Shown one piece after another: positions 1-5,092 of a stretch of 5,092 nt of DNA; the first letter of the stretch is position 1, and every line of letters starts with the position of its first letter. The DNA is taken from the NCBI GenBank assembly GCA_022711695.1, contig JAKLEJ010000286.1, positions 1 through 5,092 on the forward strand. The letters are read 5' to 3'. Made by a program: the position numbers and the translations under genes. Source of the DNA: Verrucomicrobiota bacterium. Its GTDB lineage: Bacteria; Verrucomicrobiota; Verrucomicrobiia; Limisphaerales; JACRJZ01. The notes below the pieces were generated by a model that did no database searches, had not been told where the DNA came from, and worked only from the letters and a program-made list of their open reading frames with translations.

Positions 1-1
1 C

Positions 2-340
2 GGGACCATCGCCGACGCCCTCAAGACCCAGTTCGACATCAGCCTCGACAAACGGAAGATTCATATCGAGAAGCCGATTCACGGCCTCGGCGAATACGAG
101 GTGGAGTTGCGCCTGCATTCGGAGGTCACCACCAGCATGAAGGTGCGCGTGGAGAGTCTCACCCCGGCCCCCAAGCCTGAGGACCAGGCCGCTGCCGCCG
201 ACGCCAAGCTCGGCCGCATTACCGAGAAGAAGGGGCGCCGCCCCGAGCGGACCGAGGCCAAAGCGGAGGAAAAGCCCGAGGCCCGCAAAACCGAGAAGCC
301 TGCCCGCGCCGCCAGAAGCGACAAGCCGTCCAAGGCCTGA
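2..340 (+). CDS. rplI: 50S ribosomal protein bL9, C-terminal part (5' end outside window)
   Basis: This is the C-terminal 112 residues of bL9, a large-subunit protein that binds 23S rRNA through its N-terminal domain and reaches out from the ribosome through its C-terminal domain. The frame is open from position 2 to a TGA at 338-340. Residues 1-53 of the fragment match the bL9 C-terminal domain: an IADAL helix, the strand DKRKIHIEKPI, then GLGEYEVELRLHSEV, and a closing strand KVRVES. The N-terminal rRNA-binding domain and connecting helix lie off the left edge. From about residue 54 the protein continues for some 58 residues rich in Lys, Arg, Glu, Ala and Pro. This tail is absent from the roughly 150-residue E. 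coli-type bL9 and is probably disordered. The stop codon is followed 20 nt later by a stem-loop terminator, so rplI is the last gene of its transcript. The identity is confident; a function for the tail is not evident. Confidence 0.93.
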   Translation, partial: GTIADALKTQFDISLDKRKIHIEKPIHGLGEYEVELRLHSEVTTSMKVRVESLTPAPKPEDQAAAADAKLGRITEKKGRRPERTEAKAEEKPEARKTEKPARAARSDKPSKA

Positions 341-360
341 TTTCCACTGACCCTCTGGAA

Positions 361-398
361 CAAGCAAGGCAGGCCGCCAGGCCTGCCTTGTTTGCTTT
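361..398 (+). terminator. Rho-independent terminator of rplI, possibly bidirectional
   Basis: A perfect 11-bp stem (365-375 with 380-390) closes a GCCA tetraloop. Four more pairs (361-364 with 391-394, one of them G-U) extend it to 15 bp. The descending arm ends in TTTGCTTT, a moderate U-tract on the plus strand. It starts 20 nt after the rplI stop. Read from the minus strand the same stem forms, but the trailing sequence is less U-rich, so it may only back up the weaker hairpin beside the HEAT gene stop. Confidence 0.8.
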
Positions 399-409
399 AG
401 TCCGAGAAT

Positions 410-428
410 CCCCGGGAGAAACCCGGGG
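410..428 (-). terminator. GC-rich hairpin just after the HEAT-repeat gene; weak terminator candidate
   Basis: Bases 410-416 (CCCCGGG) pair with 422-428 (CCCGGGG) around a 5-nt loop. On the minus strand this stem starts 4 nt after the TAG stop of the HEAT-repeat gene and is followed by ATTCTCGG, which is not a real U-tract. It may pause polymerase or protect the 3' end, with the longer stem at 361-394 lying just beyond it. The pairing is seen directly; the role as a terminator is inferred. Confidence 0.4.
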
Positions 429-432
429 TTGG

Positions 433-2391
433 CTACTTCTTCGCGGCGCGGTTCTGGGCCTGCTTGAGCGCCTCTTGGATGCGCTTGGCCAGGTCCGCAT
501 TCCCCGTGGCCTGGGCCGCCTTCTGCAACGGCTCCACCAATCCCGCCGCCGTCTGGGCCGGGGCCTTGTTTTTGAGCAACTGCTCCGCCACCGTGGCGGT
601 GGCCGCGCTGGCCTCTTCCTTCGTCTCGGCGTCGCCCAGGTACGGGCCGATCAAGGCGACCGCTTCGAGCGAGGGCACGCTCCCCAGCGCTGAGAGCAGG
701 AGGCGCTTCTCGCCCTTGGATTGGACCAGGGCTGCGACTTCGCGGCACATGCTCAGGCGCTGATTGGCAGGCAAATCCGGATTGCGGGCCAGATCCACGT
801 AGCTGCGCAGGCACAGCTCGCGATCCGTCGGATTGGCGGCCGCCTTGGCCAGGGCCAGCAGATCGGGCGCGGCGTCGGCGGTCTTCCAGTCGCCAAGAGC
901 GCGAAGGGCGCTGGCGCGCACCTCGGCGTTCGAGTCCGCCACCGCCGCGCGGACCGCCTTGAGCGCGACCGGCCCGCCCAGGGTCCCCAGCAGGCGCAGC
1001 AGCGCGCCCTTCTGGGCCGGCGCCGCTCCGGCCATCAGCCCGGCCAACTTCTCGGCGATGGGCCCCGGCTCCGAGGCTCGTCGGCAAACGGCGCTGAGGG
1101 CCTGCTCGGCCGCCTCCAGATCCGGCCCGCTGCCAGCCCCCATCAGGAAGTCGGTCAGCGCGGGAATCTCGGAGGTTCCCGCCAGTTCGCCGGCCCGGCG
1201 CAGGGCCGCCGCCCGCACCTTGGCGTCGTTGTCCTTGCCGGCTTTCAGCAGCGCCGGCACCGCCGTGGTCATCCTGCGGCGCGAGGTCAGATCGATCGCC
1301 ACCAGCTTCAAGGACGCGTTATCGCCTGTCAGCATGCCCATGATCGCTTCATCCACGATCGGGCCGCGCAGGGAGGCCAGGCTCTCCTGAGCCGCCTGGG
1401 CGATGTCGCGGTCGGTGTCTGCCAGCAGGTCCACCAGCGCGGTGGCCGAGGCGGGTTGCGCCAACTCCCCCACCGCCCGGATGGCCGCGGTGCGGGCAGG
1501 TTTTGCCCCGGCGCGCGCGGCCCCGTAAAGGGCGGGCAGGGCGGCGGCGTCACCCCGGGTCCCCAGCGCCTGGATGACGACCACCTGGTTGTCGGTCGAC
1601 AACCCGTTGAGACTGCCGGCCAGAACGGCGGTGACCTCCGGGCCGGGGATCTCGAAGGAAGTGCGGACGGCCCCGGCAAACATCAGGTAATCGGCGCTGG
1701 CCAGGCTCTCGCGCAGCAGCGGCAGACCCTGGGCGCCCCGGGTCAGGATCGCTCCCCGCAGCGCCGCCGTTTGCACCTGGTGCGGCGCGCCTTTCAGGGA
1801 GCGCAGTTGCTCGTAAATGCGGGTCGCCTCGGCCCCCTGGCCGGCGGCCCCCAGCGCCTCGGCGCAGCGCAGCAGCCCCTCGCAGAAGGCCAGGCGGTTG
1901 GCGTCCGAAGCCTTGCCGACGGCTTCACGCAGCAACGCGGCCGCCGGGGCGTTGCCAATGGCCCCCAGCGCGCGCGCCGCCGCCTGGGCCACATCCGCGT
2001 CCGGGCTGGCCAGAAGCCCTCCGAGCGGGTTGACTGCCGCGGCGTCCCGCCGCACGCCGATGCTCCCGATGGCTCCGGCCAGCGGCCGGCCCTGGAGCTG
2101 GCCCAGGGCGGCGCGCAAGGCCTCGTCCACCGCCGCATCCTGGATGGGCTCCAGGGCATAGCGGGCCATGTGGTTCAGCTTGTCGTCCGCCAGCAGCGCC
2201 GCCAGCGCCGGCACGGCCTCGCGCGTGCCCACGCGCGCCAGTTCCCGGCAGGCATCGGCCTTTTCTTTCTGCGAGGATTCCGCCTTCAGAACGGCGATCA
2301 GGCTGGCCTCGGTGCGTTTGGCGTCCTGGGCAAGGAGGGTGGCGCCGGCCACAAGCGCGGCGCTCAGGATGAGGGTGATCTTGGTCAACAT
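433..2391 (-). CDS. Secreted HEAT-repeat domain-containing protein
   Basis: A 652-residue protein made almost wholly of HEAT-type helical repeats after an N-terminal signal peptide. Residues 1-21 are a Lys-start, hydrophobic leader (TLILSAALVAGATLLA) with probable cleavage near A21/Q22, so it should cross the inner membrane. Repeat units with the usual A/L pattern and Asp-Arg turns are clear at about 45-85, 116-158 (DVAQAAARALGAIG), 270-310 (ARTAAIRAVGELA), 315-342 and 376-405 (DAKVRAAALRRAGELAG). Another, with EVRASALRALGDW, lies further on. A conserved-looking block HMARYALEP sits at 74-82. The tail is basic (QNRAAKK). No catalytic domain is visible, so a protein-binding scaffold is the likely role; its partner is unknown. 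The ATG at 2391 has only a weak purine-rich AAAGAAAGA upstream. It starts 43 nt after the oxidoreductase stop, so the two are probably co-transcribed. In Verrucomicrobiota and Planctomycetota such proteins often lie near Gfo/Idh or DUF1080 genes. Confidence 0.88.
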   Translation of the reverse strand: MLTKITLILSAALVAGATLLAQDAKRTEASLIAVLKAESSQKEKADACRELARVGTREAVPALAALLADDKLNHMARYALEPIQDAAVDEALRAALGQLQGRPLAGAIGSIGVRRDAAAVNPLGGLLASPDADVAQAAARALGAIGNAPAAALLREAVGKASDANRLAFCEGLLRCAEALGAAGQGAEATRIYEQLRSLKGAPHQVQTAALRGAILTRGAQGLPLLRESLASADYLMFAGAVRTSFEIPGPEVTAVLAGSLNGLSTDNQVVVIQALGTRGDAAALPALYGAARAGAKPARTAAIRAVGELAQPASATALVDLLADTDRDIAQAAQESLASLRGPIVDEAIMGMLTGDNASLKLVAIDLTSRRRMTTAVPALLKAGKDNDAKVRAAALRRAGELAGTSEIPALTDFLMGAGSGPDLEAAEQALSAVCRRASEPGPIAEKLAGLMAGAAPAQKGALLRLLGTLGGPVALKAVRAAVADSNAEVRASALRALGDWKTADAAPDLLALAKAAANPTDRELCLRSYVDLARNPDLPANQRLSMCREVAALVQSKGEKRLLLSALGSVPSLEAVALIGPYLGDAETKEEASAATATVAEQLLKNKAPAQTAAGLVEPLQKAAQATGNADLAKRIQEALKQAQNRAAKK

Positions 2392-2434
2392 AGGGGGGTC
2401 TTTCTTTGGCTTGGAGCAGGGTTGGCGCCGGCGG

Positions 2435-3829
2435 TTAGAAGCTGTAGGGAGCGCGCATGGCCCGCGAACGCAGGCGATTGGCCTCCGCGTCGCCGATGAA
2501 CTCCTCCTTCACCGGGTCGAACTTCATGTCGCGCTTGAGCCACATGCAGATGTTGGCGGCGTGCACCGTGCTCATGGAACGGTGCATCATGACGGGGGTG
2601 GCAATGGTCTGGCGGCGGGACTTGATGCAGTCGAAGAGGTCGCGCACGTGGCTCATGGGCCGGCGGGTGCGCTCGATGTAATCGCGCACGATCCGGGTGA
2701 AATCCCCCATCCATGCCGGATTCGAAACCTCCGGCTTGGAGTAGCCGTCGGCCACGGACACCCAGCCCTCGGTTCCCTCGTAGCACACGCCGCAGGAGCC
2801 TTTCCAGCCGCGGGCCGAGCCTTCCCAGCCGCCCCGGTTCAGGATCATCCGGATGCCGTTGCCGAATTGGGTGACCATGCCGTCGCCCGAGTCGTTCTTC
2901 ACGTACTGGTATTCGATGGCGCTGGTGTCGGCGGCGCCGATGGCCACCTGGCACTGGGCGAAGGTGTGCGCGCCCCACTCCCCGATGCAGCTCGTATGGA
3001 AATCGTAATGGCCGCGCCAGCCCCCCCGGACATAGGCGGCGTTGTAGGGCCGCCACGGGCATGGTCCCAGCCACTGGTCCCAATCCACCTCTTCTTTGGG
3101 CGGTTCCGGCTCGCCGGCCAGCCAGGCGTGGCTCATCTCCGCCGCGTCCCACGGCGCGATGTGCGCCCGCACCGTGTGAACCTTGCCCAGGTAGCCCAGC
3201 CGCAGCAGTTCGTTGGCGAAAGTGAAGTTGGCCTCGCTGAGGCGCTGGGTGCCGGTCTGATAGACGCGGCCGTAACGCCGGGCCGTCTCGACCACCTTTT
3301 GCCCTTCGGCGATGGTCATCGAGGAGGGTTTCTCCGAATACACGTCCTTGCCCGAGCGCATCGCCCAGGTGGCCGCCAGCGCATGCCAGCGATCGCCCGT
3401 GGCGATCAGCACCCCGTCGATGTCCGTGCGCGCCGCCAGGAACTCCCGGATGTCCGGATACATTTTGCAGTCCTGGTTGCCGTAGCGGCTGTCGATCGTC
3501 TGCTTGACCTTCTCGCGCTGGGCTTTCTTGGCGTCGCAAATGGCCACGAATTGCACATCCGGCTCGGGCAGCATCCAGCCCAGCACCCCGGAGCCGCGCC
3601 CGCCAATGCCCAGGCCGGCCATGACGATGCGCTCGCTGGGCGGGGCCTTGCCATCGCGGCCCAGCGCCGTTCCGGGAATCAGGCTGGGCGCCGCGGCCAC
3701 CCCGGCGGCCAGCGCCGCCCGTTTCAAAAAGTGCCGCCGGTTGACCCGGACGCTCGCCGGGGCCGCAAGGGGGGGCAATGGAGATTTCGCAGGCGTGCGA
3801 ACCGATGAAGCAAAGACGTGTTGTCGCAT
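2435..3829 (-). CDS. Gfo/Idh/MocA family oxidoreductase with Tat signal
   Basis: A 464-residue NAD(P)-dependent sugar oxidoreductase of the Gfo/Idh/MocA family, probably exported folded by the Tat system. The N-terminus has a twin-arginine motif NRRHFLK (30-36), a hydrophobic stretch and a likely cleavage site ALG at 55-57. The Rossmann domain follows, with GxGxxG at 72-77 and an acidic D99 ending the second strand, which suggests NAD(H). Further on are TGDRWH (144-149, the TPDHWH position), the catalytic EKP at 166-168, a WLGP block (253-256) as in bacterial members with the GFO_IDH_MocA_C2-type C-terminal region, and GEWGAH (283-288) near the active site. The substrate is not readable from sequence. 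ATG at 3829 is preferred because GGAAAAG lies just upstream. A GTG at 3877 would add 16 residues and shorten the gap after the glycosyltransferase from 63 to 15 nt, but its GAGGAAGG touches the start codon. The HEAT-repeat gene follows after 43 nt. Confidence 0.92.
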   Translation of the reverse strand: MRQHVFASSVRTPAKSPLPPLAAPASVRVNRRHFLKRAALAAGVAAAPSLIPGTALGRDGKAPPSERIVMAGLGIGGRGSGVLGWMLPEPDVQFVAICDAKKAQREKVKQTIDSRYGNQDCKMYPDIREFLAARTDIDGVLIATGDRWHALAATWAMRSGKDVYSEKPSSMTIAEGQKVVETARRYGRVYQTGTQRLSEANFTFANELLRLGYLGKVHTVRAHIAPWDAAEMSHAWLAGEPEPPKEEVDWDQWLGPCPWRPYNAAYVRGGWRGHYDFHTSCIGEWGAHTFAQCQVAIGAADTSAIEYQYVKNDSGDGMVTQFGNGIRMILNRGGWEGSARGWKGSCGVCYEGTEGWVSVADGYSKPEVSNPAWMGDFTRIVRDYIERTRRPMSHVRDLFDCIKSRRQTIATPVMMHRSMSTVHAANICMWLKRDMKFDPVKEEFIGDAEANRLRSRAMRAPYSF

Positions 3830-3861
3830 GGGCTTTTCCAAACAAGGAACAGACGAAAAGC
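3830..3861 (-). promoter_or_regulatory. Ribosome binding site of the oxidoreductase inside a possible hairpin
   Basis: On the minus strand, GGAAAAG lies 3 nt before the ATG at 3829 and is the best Shine-Dalgarno candidate for that start. The same bases (3832-3838) are perfectly complementary over 7 bp to 3855-3861, with a 16-nt loop. If it folds, this helix would hide the ribosome binding site. The pairing is seen directly; the A/U-rich stem and wide loop make it only marginally stable, so control by it is a guess. Confidence 0.3.
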
Positions 3862-3868
3862 AGGCCGG

Positions 3869-3896
3869 TTTATTCACCCTTCCTCGTCGGGCTCAA
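3869..3896 (-). promoter_or_regulatory. Weak sigma70-like promoter candidate upstream of the oxidoreductase
   Basis: On the minus strand TTGAGC (3891-3896) and AATAAA (3869-3874) are separated by 16 nt. Each matches four of six bases of the -35 and -10 consensus. The -35 overlaps the stop codon of the glycosyltransferase gene. Transcription would begin near 3862, giving a short leader to the ATG at 3829 and excluding the GTG at 3877. In GC-rich DNA an AT-rich gap stands out, but a match of this quality can occur by chance, and read-through from upstream is equally possible. Confidence 0.2.
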
Positions 3897-4900
3897 CGGC
3901 GCTTCAGGGTCTGCCGGACCTGGAGTTGGGCCACCAGCTTCTTGTCGCCGCCCCGGCGCCAGTAGGTCAGCACCCCCCAGGCGTTGCCGGCCACGCTGGC
4001 GAGGCTGGCGGGCACGTGCCACAGCCAGCGCCAGTCGCCGTCGCGCCACCACCCGCGCGCGGCGTGCCAGGCCGGCCCCGCCACGGTCACGCAATAGAGC
4101 GCCGCCGCCCACAGGGGCACGGGCGGCCGCTCCTTCATCCAGTTGGTGGTCGTCTCCTCCTGCACGCGCAGAAAATGCACGGTGGCGCGCCGCCGCTTCT
4201 GCACGAACCCCCGCAGGGTTTGCACATAGTAGTGATGCACGCCCCGCCCGCGGATGCGCAGCCACTCGCGCTGACCCGCCCGCATGAGGTGAAGCGGGAC
4301 ATGGGTGTCCTGAAAATGCTCGTTGGCTTTGACGGACTCCAGGTCGGCCCTTCGAAAAACGAAGCCGTTTGCGCCCAGAGGGTAGGACAGCGAGCCCGCG
4401 GGCAGGGTCCAGCGCTCGACCTCCTCCTCCCGCGCCACCAGTTGCGGGTTGGCGCTCATCAGCCAGCAGACCGGGTCGCTGATGTGCAGCCGGTGGGTCA
4501 GGTAGGCGCAGAAGGAACTCATCCTGGGCGAGGGGAGATAATAGGCCTCGACTCCGAAGGCCTGCGGGTGTTGCGCCAGCGCGTTCACGGCCCGCTCGAT
4601 GTAGTCCGGGTGGCTGAGCTCGTTGTCCGCGTCCACGAACACGACGTACTCGCCGCGGGCCTGGCGCAACGCCAGCCGCTTGCCTTCCTCCATGTTCTTC
4701 CCGTCGTCGTCGATCACCCGGGCCCCATGCCGCGCCGCGATCTCCCGGGTGCGGTCCGTCGAGTGCGCGTCGGCCAGCAGGATTTCGCAGCTCTCGCGCG
4801 GGCAGGTTTGGCGCGCGATCGAGGCCAGGCAGTTCTCCAAGAGGGCCTCCGCGTTGAGCGTCGGCATGATGAAGCTGATCTTGATTTGCGGCGAAGACAT
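3893..4900 (-). CDS. GT2 family glycosyltransferase with C-terminal membrane segments
   Basis: A 335-residue family 2 (GT-A fold) glycosyltransferase, expected to move a sugar from a nucleotide-sugar donor to a glycan or lipid acceptor at the cytoplasmic face of the membrane. The N-terminus shows the GT2 opening strand SFIMPTLNAEALLENCLASI (9-28), then LADAHSTDRT (42-51) with donor-binding acids D44 and D49. EGKRLALRQARGEYVVFVDAD (72-92) ends in the metal-binding DAD at 90-92. GANGFVFRR (176-184) and a later acid D198 fit the acceptor and catalytic-base region. A basic stretch QKRRRATVHF (234-243) precedes two hydrophobic, Trp-rich segments at about 261-281 and 290-314, which probably anchor it. 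The ATG at 4900 is 2 nt after the stop of the upstream gene. Its nearest GAGG is about 13 nt away, so translation is probably coupled. Donor and acceptor cannot be told; a surface polysaccharide or lipid glycan is the likely setting. Confidence 0.9.
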   Translation of the reverse strand: MSSPQIKISFIMPTLNAEALLENCLASIARQTCPRESCEILLADAHSTDRTREIAARHGARVIDDDGKNMEEGKRLALRQARGEYVVFVDADNELSHPDYIERAVNALAQHPQAFGVEAYYLPSPRMSSFCAYLTHRLHISDPVCWLMSANPQLVAREEEVERWTLPAGSLSYPLGANGFVFRRADLESVKANEHFQDTHVPLHLMRAGQREWLRIRGRGVHHYYVQTLRGFVQKRRRATVHFLRVQEETTTNWMKERPPVPLWAAALYCVTVAGPAWHAARGWWRDGDWRWLWHVPASLASVAGNAWGVLTYWRRGGDKKLVAQLQVRQTLKRR

Positions 4901-4902
4901 GG

Positions 4903-5092
4903 CTAGGGCAGCGCCTCGCTCAGGGCGGCAAAAACCTCCTCGACCTTGACCGAAGCCATGCAGGCCTCCAGGTGCTCGCGGCTGCCGCGGATCGGCCCGC
5001 CATCGTAGCGGTAATACTCGAGGTTGCGGCCGTTGACCATCGGGTTGCGCACCAGGCGGTAGCGGGTGCGCCAGGGGAGATTGGTTGGGTTC
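4903..5092 (-). CDS. C-terminal fragment of an unidentified protein, cut by the window edge
   Basis: An open minus-strand frame of 62 residues runs from the right edge to a TAG at 4903-4905. I do not recognise the family. The visible part starts with Arg/Asn/Tyr-rich sequence (PWRTRYRLVRNPMVNGRN, LEYYRYDGG). It ends in a probable amphipathic helix pair (SREHLEACMASVKVEEVF, AALSEALP). It is judged a real gene because the frame is open to the edge, its GC-rich third positions resemble its neighbours, and its stop is only 2 nt before the glycosyltransferase ATG, as in translationally coupled operons. The partner suggests a glycan or cell-surface pathway, but no function can be assigned from this fragment. 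Confidence 0.65.
   Translation of the reverse strand, partial: NPTNLPWRTRYRLVRNPMVNGRNLEYYRYDGGPIRGSREHLEACMASVKVEEVFAALSEALP

Noticed and set aside
721..2499. A 592-codon open frame on the plus strand opposite the HEAT-repeat gene
   Set aside because: Its translation is rich in Gly, Arg, Gln and His with no domain pattern, as expected for the antisense of an Ala/Leu-rich GC-rich gene. The minus strand gives a signal peptide and clear HEAT repeats.
2168..3808. A 546-codon open frame on the plus strand spanning two minus-strand genes
   Set aside because: It crosses the boundary between two well-supported genes and has no recognisable motif. It is a GC-bias shadow.
2385..3845. A 486-codon minus-strand frame overlapping the oxidoreductase
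   Set aside because: The composition is Arg/Gly/His-rich and without motifs, whereas the other frame holds the Tat signal, GxGxxG, EKP and GEWGAH.
3830..3877. GTG at 3877 as the oxidoreductase start
   Set aside because: The upstream GAGGAAGG abuts the GTG, leaving too little spacing, and the added 16 residues push the twin-arginine motif even further from the N-terminus. The ATG at 3829 has a better placed GGAAAAG. It remains possible.
3818..4906. A 362-codon plus-strand frame opposite the glycosyltransferase
   Set aside because: It has no motif and is rich in Gly, Arg, His and Val. The minus strand gives an unambiguous GT2 fold with the DAD motif.
1..5092. CRISPR arrays, tRNA or rRNA genes, insertion sequences, toxin-antitoxin or defence genes
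   Set aside because: I saw no regularly spaced repeats, no cloverleaf or rRNA signature, and no transposase or defence domain. Almost all of the window is taken up by the genes listed.

Overview
The window is GC-rich and bacterial. The gene set fits the Planctomycetota-Verrucomicrobiota-Lentisphaerota group, most likely a Verrucomicrobiota-type organism. The reasons are a bL9 with a long charged tail, a Tat-exported Gfo/Idh/MocA oxidoreductase, and next to it a secreted all-HEAT-repeat protein of a kind typical of that group. This placement is an inference from protein style and was not checked by a search.

Layout: (1) Positions 2-340, plus strand, hold the 3' end of a ribosomal protein bL9 gene (rplI). 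It is followed by a strong stem-loop terminator at 361-394. (2) From the right edge back to 433, four genes read leftwards on the minus strand and are closely packed. They are an unidentified C-terminal fragment (4903-5092), a GT2 glycosyltransferase with C-terminal hydrophobic segments (3893-4900, 2 nt after the fragment), a Tat-signal Gfo/Idh/MocA oxidoreductase (2435-3829), and a secreted HEAT-repeat protein (433-2391, 43 nt after the oxidoreductase). The rplI gene and this group converge on the 92-nt gap at 341-432, which holds two hairpins.

How the genes may work together: the fragment and the glycosyltransferase look like the end of a surface-glycan or glycoconjugate operon. The oxidoreductase and HEAT protein look like a second module for sugar oxidation outside the cytoplasm, either co-transcribed with the first or started from a weak promoter-like site near 3869-3896. 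No mobile element, CRISPR array, tRNA, rRNA or defence system is visible. I do not see a clearly novel system. The points most worth a second look are the paired exported oxidoreductase and HEAT solenoid, the bL9 tail, and a hairpin that would cover the oxidoreductase ribosome binding site.
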